Shown: positions 50,368-60,078 of the stretch, piece after piece | Layout: each line of letters starts with the position of its first letter | How positions within the stretch are numbered: position 1 is the first letter of the stretch | Source of the DNA: an uncultured Paraburkholderia sp. | GTDB lineage: Bacteria > Pseudomonadota > Gammaproteobacteria > Burkholderiales > Burkholderiaceae | Direction: 5' to 3' | DNA length: 64,000 nucleotides | Assembly: GCA_940746715.1 (NCBI GenBank) | Contig: CALNWN010000005.1 | Span: 124,001-188,000, forward strand | Program-made: the position numbers and the translations under genes | Notes under the pieces: generated by a model | What the model was told of the DNA's origin: nothing | Database searches by the model: none | What the model saw: only the letters and a program-made list of their open reading frames with translations

Positions 50368-50850
50368 TCAATGCACCTCGTAGCGGCCATTGCCGGTGCC
50401 AACGATCGTCGCGCGGCCCACGGCGGAGAAGAGCGTGACGCGCACGGGCACGTCGATCGCCTCGATGCCGAACACCACGCGGCTCGCCTGCGAGCTCGAG
50501 CCCGGATAGTCGATCGTCACGCCGGTCACGCCGCCTTCCCACTGGCGCGGCTTGAGCAGGTCGTCGCGCAGCGGACGCCAGCCGTCTTCCGTGCGCATGT
50601 CGAAACGAAAACCGCCGTCGAGCGGCTGCCACGCGATGGGGCGCGCACGCACCTGCGCTTCGTCGCCGGCCGATTCGAACAGCAGCGCGAGGCGCTGCGC
50701 CTCCTCGTTAAGGTCGGTGCGCGGGTTGCGCGTCATGGTCAACGCGGTGAGGGAAACCAGTAAGCCTGCAATCACCAGCACCACCATCATTTCGGGCAGC
50801 GTGAAGCCCGCCTGATGCCGGCGTCTCGCGCCTGCGTTCAGGCTTGCCAT
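50368..50850 (-). CDS. gspH: Type II secretion minor pseudopilin H
   Basis: From ATG 50850 (GGAAGG upstream) the 160-aa product has AG-FTLPEMMVVLVIAGLLVS and the head domain with NPRTDLNEEAQRLALLFESA and TLFSAVGRATIVGTGNGRYE. A longer in-frame start at 50955 would overlap gspG and lacks a better ribosome site. It links the tip complex to the GspG shaft. Confidence 0.86.
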   Translation of the reverse strand: MASLNAGARRRHQAGFTLPEMMVVLVIAGLLVSLTALTMTRNPRTDLNEEAQRLALLFESAGDEAQVRARPIAWQPLDGGFRFDMRTEDGWRPLRDDLLKPRQWEGGVTGVTIDYPGSSSQASRVVFGIEAIDVPVRVTLFSAVGRATIVGTGNGRYEVH

Positions 50851-50945
50851 GGCGCCGGCCTTCCCGCGGCCTCCGCCAACCGTGCGCGCAAACGCCTCCG
50901 GCGCGCGGAGCGGCGGGCAGGTCACGACACGCGTGTTGCTAACGT

Positions 50946-51410
50946 CTATTGCCACGAGCCCACGTCGGCGTCATTACCTTCGCCGCCTGCCTTGCCGTCC
51001 GCGCCGTAGCTGAACACGTCGATCTCGCCGTGCACGCCCGGGTTCAGGTACTGATAGCTGTTGCCCCACGGATCGTTCGGCAGACGCTCCAGATAGCCGC
51101 CGTCCTTCCAGTTGTTCGGCACCGGATCCGTCGCCGGCTTTTCGATCAATGCGCGCAGGCCTTGCTCCTGCGTCGGATAACGGCCGTTGTCCAGACGATA
51201 AAGCTTGAGCGCCTGCATCACCGTGCCGATGTCCTGCTTGGCGGCGACGCGCCGCGCTTCGTCGGGACGGCTCATGATTTTCGGCACGATCAACGCGGCC
51301 AGAATGCCGAGAATCGCGATCACGACCATGATTTCGATCAGCGTGAAGCCGCGTTGACGACGGCTGCGCAGACCCGCGATTGCTGTGCGGCGAGTGGTCG
51401 ACAGTTGCAT
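50946..51410 (-). CDS. gspG: Type II secretion major pseudopilin G
   Basis: The product of 154 aa has QRG-FTLIEIMVVIAILGIL and the conserved C-terminal region RLPNDPWGNSYQYLNPGVHG with the calcium-site motif GGEGNDADVGSW. It is the main shaft subunit of the pseudopilus, cleaved and methylated by the prepilin peptidase. It is the first gene of the leftward G-N run. Confidence 0.95.
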   Translation of the reverse strand: MQLSTTRRTAIAGLRSRRQRGFTLIEIMVVIAILGILAALIVPKIMSRPDEARRVAAKQDIGTVMQALKLYRLDNGRYPTQEQGLRALIEKPATDPVPNNWKDGGYLERLPNDPWGNSYQYLNPGVHGEIDVFSYGADGKAGGEGNDADVGSWQ

Positions 51411-51556
51411 AGCTTGCTACCTCTTTCAGATAAATTTTTGACTGCGGGCGTCCGCGTCCAGCAGTTTCGATGCCATTGAACACGCCCTGCCGGTCATTTT
51501 AATGTCATGCAGTTGAAGGGTTTCAACACAACGCAATTTTCACAATAGTCCGTACA

Positions 51557-51979
51557 ATGATGCGCATGAACGCCCTCCAAATCCGCCTTGTGTCGCTCGC
51601 GCTGTTCGCCGTTTTTTGCGCGACGCTGACCTACTGGGTCATCACGCTCACCACGATGTCCGGCGCGCCGCTGCCCGCAGCCGCCGCGCACCCGCAGGTC
51701 TCGACCGAGCAGGCGGCCACGCTGTTCGGCGGGCAGCTCACGCGCACGGTCAACCAAGACGTGCATCTGTTCGGCATTCTCGCGCTGCGCGAAGGCGCCG
51801 CGGCCATTGTCAGCGTGGGCGGCGAGCCGCCGCATGCGGTGTCGCTCGGCAGCACGCTGATGCAAGGCGCGAAGCTCTCCGAAGTGCGCGCCCGTTCCAT
51901 CGTGATCGACCGCAACGGGGCGCATTCCGAAGTATTCCTGCCGGCCAACGCAGCGGGCCCGACCATCTACGTTCGCTAA
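51557..51979 (+). CDS. gspC: Type II secretion protein C (short, HR domain only)
   Basis: The product of 140 aa has an N-terminal anchor (IRLVSLALFAVFCATLTYWV) and the homology region (LFGGQLTRTVNQDVHLFGIL and ARSIVIDRNGAHSEVFLP) that contacts GspD. It lacks the PDZ or coiled-coil tail of longer GspC. It is on the plus strand, opposite to all other gsp genes, between gspG and gspF. It transmits substrate signals between the platform and the secretin. Confidence 0.85.
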   Translation: MMRMNALQIRLVSLALFAVFCATLTYWVITLTTMSGAPLPAAAAHPQVSTEQAATLFGGQLTRTVNQDVHLFGILALREGAAAIVSVGGEPPHAVSLGSTLMQGAKLSEVRARSIVIDRNGAHSEVFLPANAAGPTIYVR

Positions 51980-52012
51980 AGCGCGGCGGCTAGCGCGGCC
52001 GCCCTCCGCAAA

Positions 52013-53230
52013 TCACTGCACCAGGTTGTTCAACTCGATGATCGGCAGCATCACCGCCAGCACGATCACCAGCACCACGCCGCCCATTGCCAGAATCAGG
52101 AGCGGCTCCAGCAGACTCGTCAGGAACATCGTGCGGCGCTCGAGCTCGCGCGCTTCGCCTTCGGCGGCACGGTCGAGCATGGTCGTGACGTCGCCCGTCG
52201 CTTCGCCGGAACGGATCAGGTGGACCAGCACCGGCGGAAACGTCTTCGTATTGCCGATCGCGCGTGACAGCGACGTGCCTTCGCGCACGCGCACGATGGC
52301 GTCGTCGATGTTGCCGCGCATCGCCGTGTTGCTGAGCGTTTCGGCGGCGGCTTGCAGCGCGCGCAGAATCGGCACGCCCGCCGCCGTCAGAATGCCGAGC
52401 GTGCTCGCGAACCGCACGGTGTTGTAGCCGCGCACGAGCTTGCCGAGGAGCGGCGCGGTGAGCAGCCACCGGTCGAACGCGAGGCGCGGACCGGCTTGCC
52501 GCAGCGTGGAGCGCACCACATAGGACAGCACCGCGACGGCGATCAGCACGGCCCACCACCAGTTCCGCACGAAGCCCGAGAGCGCCATCATCATGATGGT
52601 GAGGAAGGGCAGTTGCTGCTTCGTGCTCGCGAACACGTTGACCACCTGCGGCACCACATAGCTGAGCAGAAACATGACGATGCCGAACGCGATGATCGTC
52701 ACGATGGTCGGGTAGGTGAACGCGAGCACGATCTTCTGCTTGAGCGCGTTGCGTTGCTCGATGTAGTCAGCGAGCCGCGAGAGCACGAGGCCGAGCTTGC
52801 CGGTGTGTTCGCCCGCCGCAACCAGCGCGCGGTAGATCTCGGGGAAATCTTTAGGATACTGCGAGAGCGCATTCGCGAGCGAATGGCCGCCGAGCACTTC
52901 CGCGCGGATCGCCGCCATCAATTCGCGGATGTAGTCGCGCTCCGATTGCTCGGTGAGCACGGCGAGCGCTTCGTCGAGCGGCAGGCCGGCAATCAGCAGG
53001 CTCGCGAGCTGCCGCGTGAGAATGGCCTGCTCGCGCTGCGACAGCCGCCGCCCCAACGAAAGCCGCTGATTGCGCTCGCCGCGCGTGCGCGTGGCCGCCG
53101 GTTCGACGACCAGCGGCGTCAGCCCTTGCGAACGCAGATTGGTGCGGGCGCCGCGCGCGCTGTCCGCGTCGAGCACGCCTTTTTGCGCCTTGCCCGCCGC
53201 GTCGATCGCCTCAAAACGGAATGCCGGCAT
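52013..53230 (-). CDS. gspF: Type II secretion inner-membrane platform protein F
   Basis: The product of 405 aa starts MPAFRFEAIDAAGKAQKGVL and has two repeated T2SSF domains with LTRQLASLLIAGLPLDEALA and TLGILTAAGVPILRALQAAA, plus three membrane segments. It ends in AVMLPIIELNNLVQ. It connects the ATPase to pseudopilus assembly. It is intact. Confidence 0.93.
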   Translation of the reverse strand: MPAFRFEAIDAAGKAQKGVLDADSARGARTNLRSQGLTPLVVEPAATRTRGERNQRLSLGRRLSQREQAILTRQLASLLIAGLPLDEALAVLTEQSERDYIRELMAAIRAEVLGGHSLANALSQYPKDFPEIYRALVAAGEHTGKLGLVLSRLADYIEQRNALKQKIVLAFTYPTIVTIIAFGIVMFLLSYVVPQVVNVFASTKQQLPFLTIMMMALSGFVRNWWWAVLIAVAVLSYVVRSTLRQAGPRLAFDRWLLTAPLLGKLVRGYNTVRFASTLGILTAAGVPILRALQAAAETLSNTAMRGNIDDAIVRVREGTSLSRAIGNTKTFPPVLVHLIRSGEATGDVTTMLDRAAEGEARELERRTMFLTSLLEPLLILAMGGVVLVIVLAVMLPIIELNNLVQ

Positions 53231-53234
53231 GCGC

Positions 53235-54812
53235 TTACGCTCCGCCCGTCACGCGAATCACTTCTTCGAGCGACGTGAGTCCCGACGCGAGCCAGCGCTC
53301 CGCGTCCTCGCGCAGCGTGTGCATGCCTTGTGCGCGGCCGGCGGCGAGAATGTCGGCGTCCGATGCATTGCGGTGAATCAGCGAGCGGATGTCGTCGTCG
53401 ATCAGGAGCAGTTCGTAGACGCCGCGCCGGCCCGCATAGCCCGATTGGCCGCACTTGTCGCAGCCGACCGGATGCCAATGGACGCGGCCGTCTTCTTCCG
53501 CGCGCTGTTCGCGGCATACCGGACACAGGCGCCGCACGAGCCGCTGCGCCAGCACGCCCAATAAGGACGACGCCAGCAGATACGGCTCGACGCCCATGTC
53601 GGTCAGACGCGTGACGGCGGAGGCGGCGTCGTTGGTATGCAGCGTGGCCAGCACGAGGTGGCCGGTGAGCGAAGCCTGCACGGCAATCTGCGCGGTTTCG
53701 AGGTCGCGGATTTCGCCGATCATGATGACGTCCGGATCCTGCCGCAGAATGGAGCGCAGCGCCCGCGCGAAGGTCATGCCGATCCGCTCGTTGACCTGCG
53801 TCTGGCCGATGCCCGACAGGTCATATTCGATCGGGTCTTCCACCGTCATGATGTTGGTGGTCGCCGTCTCGAGCCGCGACATCGACGCATACAGGGTAGT
53901 GGTCTTGCCCGAGCCAGTCGGGCCGGTTACGAGCACGATGCCGTGCGGCCGGCCGATCAGCTTGTCGAACCTAGCGAGCGTGTCCGGGCCCATGCCGAGC
54001 GCCTCGAGGTTCAGGCGCGTGACGTCTTTTTCCAGCAGACGCAGCACCGCGCGCTCGCCGTGGCCCGTGGGCAGCGTCGAGACGCGCACGTCGACCGGAC
54101 GGCCGCCCACGCGCAGCGTGATGCGGCCGTCCTGCGGCAGACGTTTTTCTGCGATATCCAGCTGCGCCATGATCTTGATCCGCGAAATCAGCGCGCCGTG
54201 CAGCGCTTTTTTCGGGCGGACGACGTCGCGCAGCGTGCCGTCGACGCGAAAGCGCACCACCGACGCGTTCTCGAACGGTTCAATGTGAATGTCCGACGCC
54301 TGTTCGCGCGCGGCCTGCGTGAGCAGCGCATTGATCATGCGGATGATCGGCGCGTCGTCTTCCGATTCCAGCAGGTCTTCCACTTCGGGAATGTCCTGCA
54401 TCAGGCGCGACAGGTCGACTTCGCCTTCCACCTCGCCGACCACCTGCGCCGCGCTGCCGTCCTGGCGCGCGTAGGCCTGGTTGATCGCCTGCGCGAGTTC
54501 GTCGGCGGGAAGACGCGCCACCGAGACCGCGCCGAAATTGCGCGCGACTTCGGCAAGCGCGGCTTCACTCGTGCGCTCGCTGATCCACACTTCGAGGCTG
54601 TCCGCGTGCTGATGCGCGACGAGGATCTGGCCGCTGCGCGCGAAGCCGTACGGCACGAGGCGCGCAGCGATGGCCGACGGTGCCGCGCGTTCCGCCTGCC
54701 CGATCACCTCCGCGGATGAAAGACCGGCGGCCGGCTGTCCGGCGCCCGCCGCTCCGGCCCGCGACGATGCCGGCGACGTTGACGCTGACGGCGGCATGGA
54801 CGGCGTATTCAC
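53235..54812 (-). CDS. gspE: Type II secretion ATPase E
   Basis: The product of 525 aa starts at a GTG whose GTGA overlaps the gspD stop. The N-terminal domain has ARLVPYGFARSGQILVAHQH. The ATPase has Walker A TGPTGSGKTTTLYASM, the Asp box VEDPIEYDLSGIGQTQVNER, Walker B DVIMIGEIRDLETAQI and the His box ATLHTNDAASAVTRLTD. A tetracysteine zinc site (CPVC...CDKC) follows. It powers pseudopilus extension. It is intact. Confidence 0.95.
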   Translation of the reverse strand: MNTPSMPPSASTSPASSRAGAAGAGQPAAGLSSAEVIGQAERAAPSAIAARLVPYGFARSGQILVAHQHADSLEVWISERTSEAALAEVARNFGAVSVARLPADELAQAINQAYARQDGSAAQVVGEVEGEVDLSRLMQDIPEVEDLLESEDDAPIIRMINALLTQAAREQASDIHIEPFENASVVRFRVDGTLRDVVRPKKALHGALISRIKIMAQLDIAEKRLPQDGRITLRVGGRPVDVRVSTLPTGHGERAVLRLLEKDVTRLNLEALGMGPDTLARFDKLIGRPHGIVLVTGPTGSGKTTTLYASMSRLETATTNIMTVEDPIEYDLSGIGQTQVNERIGMTFARALRSILRQDPDVIMIGEIRDLETAQIAVQASLTGHLVLATLHTNDAASAVTRLTDMGVEPYLLASSLLGVLAQRLVRRLCPVCREQRAEEDGRVHWHPVGCDKCGQSGYAGRRGVYELLLIDDDIRSLIHRNASDADILAAGRAQGMHTLREDAERWLASGLTSLEEVIRVTGGA

Positions 54813-57172
54813 GGCTTCACTCCTGGCGATGCGGTGGACGGCGCGACCGGCACCGGATTGCTTTGCACAGCGCCGTTCACGGCAGGCGCGGCCGGCACGG
54901 TGGCGGGCGCTGTCGTCGGCGCCGCGTTGGACTGCGGCGTGGACAGGCGCGGATGCATCTGCTGACGGCGCATCTGGTCGAGATCGAACAGATTCAGCGT
55001 CGAACCGCCCTGGCTCGGGCCAACCGGCTTCGGCGGAACCACCGGGTCGTCGTTGTCCTTCATCAGGTTGTTGTCCTGACGGTACGCGCCCTGCACACCT
55101 TGAATATAGTCGTAGCGATTCGACGTGACAGCCTGCGCCGTATCGCGATCGCTGATGATCACCGGACGCAGGAACACCATCAGATTCGTCTTGTTGCGAT
55201 TCTTCTGCTCCGAGCGGAACAGCTGGCCGATCCACGGGATGTCGCCAAGCAGCGGCACCTTGCTGTTGCTGACCTGATAGTTGTCCTGCATCAGGCCGCC
55301 GAGCACGATGATTTCGCCGTTGTCGGCGAGCACCGTCGACTGGATCGAGCGCTTCGTGAACTGCGGGCCGGCCGGGTTGGTCGCCGCGTTGGTGGTGCCG
55401 TTCACGATGGCCGAGTCTTCCGTGTACAGCTGCAGCTTGAGAATGCCGCCGTCGGTGATCTGCGGTTTGACGTGCAGCGTGAGGCCGACGTCGACGCGGT
55501 CATACGTATTGAATGCCGAGCTGGCGTTACCGCTGGTCAGGTTCGAGTACGAACCGGTCTGGATAGGCACGTTCGTACCGACGACGATCTTCGCTTCCTC
55601 GTTGTCGAGCGTAATGAGGTTAGGCGTGGACAGCACGTTGGCGTCCGCCGTCTGCGACAGTGCCTGGAGCAGCGCGCCGAGACCTTGCGCGCCGAAAATA
55701 TTGTGAATCCAGCCGATGTTCAGGCCCTGCTGGATACCCTGCGTGCCGAGCGCCGTGGCAAGATCGCCCGTCGTGCCCGCCGCCGCTGCCGTCAGGTTGA
55801 TGATGCTGTTGCTCGAACCGGTGGCGAGGTTGGTGCCGGCAAAAACCGAATTGTTCGCCACCTGCCATTGAATGCCGAGATTACCGCTCGTGTTCGAATT
55901 AAGCTCGACGATCAGCGCCTCGATATAGACCTGGGCGCGACGCGCGTCGAGCTGGTCAATCACCGCGCGCAGATTGCGGTACACCGGCTCAGACGCGGTG
56001 ATGATCAGCGAGTTGGTCGCGGCGTCCGCTTGGATCATGCCGCCCGGCTGATTCTCGTCGTTCTTGTCCTTGTCGTTGCCGAGGAACCCGCCGGACTGAC
56101 TGGCGTTGTTCGCGCCATAACCACCGCCGCCGGACCCGCCCATCGGCGAGGACATGGAACTCATGTTCAGGCCGCCCGACGGCAGCGGCGGCGGCGTGCC
56201 GGCCGTGCCTGTCGAATTGTTGCCGCCGATCCCGCCGCCGCTGTTCTGGTTGAACGAGTTCGCCTCATTGCCGCCGGTCGCGGAGCCGCTTTCACCGCCT
56301 TTGCCGAGCATGCCGCGCAAGGTCTTGGCAAGCCTGGTCGCCTCGGCGTTGCGCAGCGGCACGACGTGCATGTTGCCCGGCATGCTGGTCGGCGCGTCGA
56401 GTTCGCGCGCGAGCGTTTTCGCCGCGGCAAGACGCGCGGCGTTCGAGGCGCGGATCAGCAGCGAATTGGTGCGCGGATCGGCGGTGATTGACACTTTGAG
56501 CGTCGCATCCGTGCTGCCGATCGCGCCGGGGTCGAGCATCTTGTTCAGCTGCGCCGCAATGTCGAGCGCGTTGGCATTCTTCAGTTGTACGACCGACACC
56601 GACTGACCCGCCGCCGTGTCCACCCCGGCGATGATCTGCGCGATGCGCCGGACGTTGTCCGCGTAGTCCGTGACGACGATCGTGTTGTTGGCCGGATAAG
56701 CGGCCACGGTGTTATTCGGCGAAATCAGCGGACGCAGCACCGGCAACAGGTTATTCGCCGATTCGTTCTTCAGCACGAACACCTGCGTGACCACCTGGTC
56801 GCCGCGCGCGATCGGCGCATTGCCGACGTAGGTGGGCACGCCTTGCAGTTTGGCGTCCGCCTCGGGCACGACTTTCAGTACACCGTGATCCTGGACGAGG
56901 GCGAAGCCCTGCATGCGCAACGCCGATTGCAACGTATTCAGTGCCTGGTCCTCGGGCACCGCGTTTTCCGACACCAGATTCAACTGACCTTTGACCCGTG
57001 GGTCGACAATGATTGTCTTGCCGGTCGCCGCGCCGATCGCCTTCGCGACCTGGTCGATATCGGCGTTGACGAAGTTGAGTGTCACCTGTGCCTGTGCGGT
57101 CTGCGCGGTGATCAGTCCAGCCAGCAGCAACGCCGTTGCGACGCGACGCAAAGCCATACGATTTCTTCTCAT
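54809..57172 (-). CDS. gspD: Type II secretion outer-membrane secretin D
   Basis: The product of 787 aa starts MRRNRMALRRVATALLLAGL (signal peptide to about residue 27). N0-N3 domains follow (VNADIDQVAKAIGAATGKTI; VVTQVFVLKNESANNLLPVL). A Gly/Asn-rich insert follows in N3 (near GGSGGGGYGANNASQSGGFL). The secretin barrel has VPLLGDIPWIGQLFRSEQKN and LMVFLRPVIISDRDTA. Twelve to fifteen subunits form the exit pore. It is first in the leftward D-E-F run. It is intact. Confidence 0.94.
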   Translation of the reverse strand: MRRNRMALRRVATALLLAGLITAQTAQAQVTLNFVNADIDQVAKAIGAATGKTIIVDPRVKGQLNLVSENAVPEDQALNTLQSALRMQGFALVQDHGVLKVVPEADAKLQGVPTYVGNAPIARGDQVVTQVFVLKNESANNLLPVLRPLISPNNTVAAYPANNTIVVTDYADNVRRIAQIIAGVDTAAGQSVSVVQLKNANALDIAAQLNKMLDPGAIGSTDATLKVSITADPRTNSLLIRASNAARLAAAKTLARELDAPTSMPGNMHVVPLRNAEATRLAKTLRGMLGKGGESGSATGGNEANSFNQNSGGGIGGNNSTGTAGTPPPLPSGGLNMSSMSSPMGGSGGGGYGANNASQSGGFLGNDKDKNDENQPGGMIQADAATNSLIITASEPVYRNLRAVIDQLDARRAQVYIEALIVELNSNTSGNLGIQWQVANNSVFAGTNLATGSSNSIINLTAAAAGTTGDLATALGTQGIQQGLNIGWIHNIFGAQGLGALLQALSQTADANVLSTPNLITLDNEEAKIVVGTNVPIQTGSYSNLTSGNASSAFNTYDRVDVGLTLHVKPQITDGGILKLQLYTEDSAIVNGTTNAATNPAGPQFTKRSIQSTVLADNGEIIVLGGLMQDNYQVSNSKVPLLGDIPWIGQLFRSEQKNRNKTNLMVFLRPVIISDRDTAQAVTSNRYDYIQGVQGAYRQDNNLMKDNDDPVVPPKPVGPSQGGSTLNLFDLDQMRRQQMHPRLSTPQSNAAPTTAPATVPAAPAVNGAVQSNPVPVAPSTASPGVKP

Positions 57173-57685
57173 GGAATGTAATGTCGATGCCGGCAGCGCG
57201 AGCCGCCGGCGGTCATGCAGCGCGGACAGGGGAGTAGACCGCCGGTCTGCCGGCGGGCCAGGTGGGCGAATCCGCCCTAAAATGCTGGCCATCCGATAAA
57301 AGAAGGAACAGTAACAGTTTTTCATGTCGGATTTGTCACAAATGGAAAGGCCGAGTGAGTTTTCGCGAGGGAGCGCGCCCGCGTGCAGCGCGTTTGAAGG
57401 CAAAGCGCCGCCTGTTGAAAGCCGCAAGAAAACCCTGTGTTTTCGCGCGCTTAGGTTCCGCTTATGTCTCGCTTATGTCTGTTAGCCAACCTGACGGGTC
57501 TCGACCTGCCGGTATCATACGAGCCGTTCACAAGCCACAGGTTCGCCGTCGCGGACACGGGTTTTCCCGTAGGTCCCGCCAATGTCCCGGCCAAATTGCG
57601 CTTGCTGGCTTCGGCCGGCTGAACAATGGCTCATAGCAGGCCTTACTATCCCTTACCCTTGCGGTTTGCCTAGTCGTCTTGACCG
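57173..57685. other. Gene-free region between gspD and the transglycosylase gene
   Basis: No coding signal is convincing in this 513-nt stretch. It should contain the divergent promoters of gspD and the transglycosylase gene. A short direct repeat, cgcttatgtct, occurs twice near 57460-57482. I see no strong promoter match that I would name. Confidence 0.4.
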
Positions 57686-58132
57686 ATGAAACGAACCTTC
57701 GTCACCTTTCTGGCAGGAATTACCGTGTTGGCCGCAGCCGGGCCGGCACGCGCCGATTGCTTCGACGAAGCCGCGAAATATCAGAAAGTGAACCCGCTGA
57801 TTCTGCGCGCGATCGCGTGGCAGGAATCGCATAACCGTCCCGACGCGCAGCACAAGAACGCCAACGGTTCGACCGATTACGGCGTCATGCAGATCAACTC
57901 CATTCATCTGCCCACGCTGGCTCAGTACGGCATCTCGCAAGGCACGCTCATGGAGCCGTGCAAGAACGTCTACATCGCCGCATGGCATCTGCGCCGGCAA
58001 ATGAACAAGTACGGCAATACCTGGCAGGCTGTGGGCGCGTATCACTCGGAGACGCCCGCGTTGCGCGACAAGTACGCTCAACAGATCGCCGCGATTCTGC
58101 GCAAATGGAACCTGATGCCGGCGGCACACTGA
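57686..58132 (+). CDS. Lytic transglycosylase, IagB/PilT-associated SLT type
   Basis: The product of 148 aa has a signal peptide (MKRTFVTFLAGITVLAAAGP to about ARA). The SLT fold has the catalytic Glu in AIAWQESHNRP, then the conserved GSTDYGVMQINSIH and AAWHLRRQMNKYGNTWQAVG. It cuts the peptidoglycan glycan strand, locally opening the wall for envelope-spanning machines. Its place beside the T2SS cluster suggests it helps secretin assembly, which is inference. Confidence 0.88.
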   Translation: MKRTFVTFLAGITVLAAAGPARADCFDEAAKYQKVNPLILRAIAWQESHNRPDAQHKNANGSTDYGVMQINSIHLPTLAQYGISQGTLMEPCKNVYIAAWHLRRQMNKYGNTWQAVGAYHSETPALRDKYAQQIAAILRKWNLMPAAH

Positions 58133-58294
58133 AGCACCGCGTGAATTTGCCGGTTGCGGCCGCCGTCCGCTTGGCCTTGCCGATTTGATGCACAATGCGG
58201 CTTCGTGCTACTGCTCGCGCTCGACCGTCGTTGAACTCACGCGGCGACGCGGCGCCCGGCATGCCTTCCAATCCTCCCGATTTCCCGTACTGCG

Positions 58295-59656
58295 ATGAAC
58301 CAGCCGCCATTGCCCGTCACCATGCTCTCCGGTTTTCTGGGCGCCGGCAAGACCACGCTCCTGAACCACATCCTCGCGAATCGCGCCGGCCTGCGAGTGG
58401 CGGCGATCGTCAACGATCTTGCCGCCGTCAATGTGGATGCGACGCTCGCGCGCAATGCGGCGGCGGCCTCGCATCCGGAAGCGGAGCTGATCGAGCTCGC
58501 GAACGGCTGCGTCTACTGCACGTTGCGCGACGATCTGCTCGCCGAGGTGCAACGGCTGGCCGCTGAAAAACGCTTCGACGCGATTCTGATCGAGTCGGCG
58601 GCTGTGGCCGAGCCCACGCAGATCGCCGAGACTTTTGCGGACGCCGAGCTTGACGACGATTCGCTTTCCAAAGCGGTGCGGCTCGACACCACGGTCACTG
58701 TGGTCGATGCGCTCAATTTCCTGCGCGACTATGGCTCAGCGGAGGCGCTCGCCGAGCGGGGCATCGCCGCGACGGAAAATGACGACCGCACGGTGGTGGA
58801 GCTGCTGATCGAGCAGATCGAATTCTGTGACGTGCTCGTCATGAACAAGGGCGACCTCGTCAGTGCCGACGAACTCACGCGCCTGCAACGCCTGCTCGCC
58901 CGGATCAACCCGCGCGCCGTGCAATTGGTGAGCCACTTCGGCGCCGTGCCGCTCGAGCAGATCGTGAATACCCAGCGCTTTCACTTCGACGAAACCGCGA
59001 ATGCGCCGGGCTGGCTGGCGTCGCTCGATCCGCAGAACCGAAGCGAAGACGAGCATGGCCACGGCCATCGCAGCGACGCGGACGAGTTCGGCATCGGCAA
59101 TTTCGTTTATCGCGCGCGCCGTCCGTTTCATCCGGAGCGCCTGTGGGCGCTGCTGCACGAGGAATGGAAGGGCGTGTTGCGCAGCAAGGGCTTTTTCTGG
59201 CTTGCGACGCGCAACGACATCGCCGGGTCGCTGTCGCAGGCGGGTGGCGCTTGCCGGCACGGTCCGGCCGGCATGTGGTGGACGGCCCAGGATCGCAGCG
59301 AATGGCCGGATGCCGACGACGAACTGGCCGCCGAAATCGCCGCCGACTGGTACGGGGCGCCGGACGACTCGAGCATCGGCGACCGCCGGCAGGAGCTGGT
59401 GATGATAGGCGTCGGCATCGACCCCGCGCTGTGGGCGGCGAAATTCGACGCGTGCCTCCTGACCGACGACGAATACGCACGGGAACCTCAAGGCTGGCAG
59501 CAGTTCGCCGACCCCTTCCCGGCATGGGGTTTCGACGAAGACGATCATGATCACGAGCACCATGGGCATGGGCACGCTCACAGCCACCATGATCACGACG
59601 GCCACGCCCACAGCCACACTCACAGCCACGGCGAGACTCCGCATCGCCACGACTAG
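58295..59656 (+). CDS. CobW/COG0523 GTPase, putative zinc metallochaperone; CxCC motif altered
   Basis: The product of 453 aa starts with Walker A TMLSGFLGAGKTTLLNHIL. It has the COG0523 metal motif in NGCVYCTLRDDLL, the switch region ESAAVAEPTQIAETF and NKGD. The C-terminal CobW_C domain (FVYRARRPFHPERLWALLHE) is followed by a His-rich tail (HGHAHSHHDHDGHAHSHTHS). Such proteins use GTP to deliver zinc under limitation. The usual CxCC reads CVYC here, with Tyr (TAC) at the third position. The His tail would still bind metal. Confidence 0.88.
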   Translation: MNQPPLPVTMLSGFLGAGKTTLLNHILANRAGLRVAAIVNDLAAVNVDATLARNAAAASHPEAELIELANGCVYCTLRDDLLAEVQRLAAEKRFDAILIESAAVAEPTQIAETFADAELDDDSLSKAVRLDTTVTVVDALNFLRDYGSAEALAERGIAATENDDRTVVELLIEQIEFCDVLVMNKGDLVSADELTRLQRLLARINPRAVQLVSHFGAVPLEQIVNTQRFHFDETANAPGWLASLDPQNRSEDEHGHGHRSDADEFGIGNFVYRARRPFHPERLWALLHEEWKGVLRSKGFFWLATRNDIAGSLSQAGGACRHGPAGMWWTAQDRSEWPDADDELAAEIAADWYGAPDDSSIGDRRQELVMIGVGIDPALWAAKFDACLLTDDEYAREPQGWQQFADPFPAWGFDEDDHDHEHHGHGHAHSHHDHDGHAHSHTHSHGETPHRHD

Positions 59657-59753
59657 GCGGTAGCGCCGTCAGCCGCATCGGCGGCGGCAAACGCAAAGCG
59701 CCCGTGGCACACGGCCCCACGCCGCGCATTCGCTCGATCCCAGCAAACAGACG

Positions 59754-59776
59754 AAAAAAACCCGCCGTTGGCGGGT
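59754..59776 (-). terminator. Rho-independent terminator of the HU gene
   Basis: On the minus strand ACCCGCC pairs with GGCGGGT around AAC and is followed by seven T residues, 24 nt past the HU stop. Confidence 0.85.
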
Positions 59777-59799
59777 GTCAACTGCCTGCAGTAGTCTGC

Positions 59800-60078
59800 T
59801 CAGCGCTTGTTGACTGCGTCCTTGAACGCCTTGCCCGCCGTGAACTTGACGGTCTTCGCGGCCGGAATCTTGATGGTTTCGCCCGTCTTCGGGTTGCGAC
59901 CCGTACGCGCTGCGCGCTTGCCCGAACCAAAGCTGCCGAAGCCGATCAACTGGACCGCGTCACCCTTCGACACAGACTTCTTGATCACTTCAAGCAACGT
60001 GTCCAGCGTTTCACCGGTTTGAGCCTTGCTGGCGCCCGTCTGTCCTGCGACGGCGTCGATCAGTTCCTGTTTGTTCAT
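59800..60078 (-). CDS. hupB: DNA-binding protein HU (beta type)
   Basis: The 92-aa product starts [20 protein letters not shown] and has the beta-arm signature [20 protein letters not shown] plus [20 protein letters not shown]. It is a nucleoid protein that bends DNA and helps DnaA open the origin. It lies about 2.7 kb from the putative oriC. It is intact, with its own terminator. Confidence 0.95.
   Translation of the reverse strand: MNKQELIDAVAGQTGASKAQTGETLDTLLEVIKKSVSKGDAVQLIGFGSFGSGKRAARTGRNPKTGETIKIPAAKTVKFTAGKAFKDAVNKR

Noticed and set aside
54680..56491. Plus-strand frame of 603 codons opposite gspE/gspD
   Set aside because: This is a shadow of the secretin gene. The composition is dominated by Arg, Val and His, with no recognisable domain.
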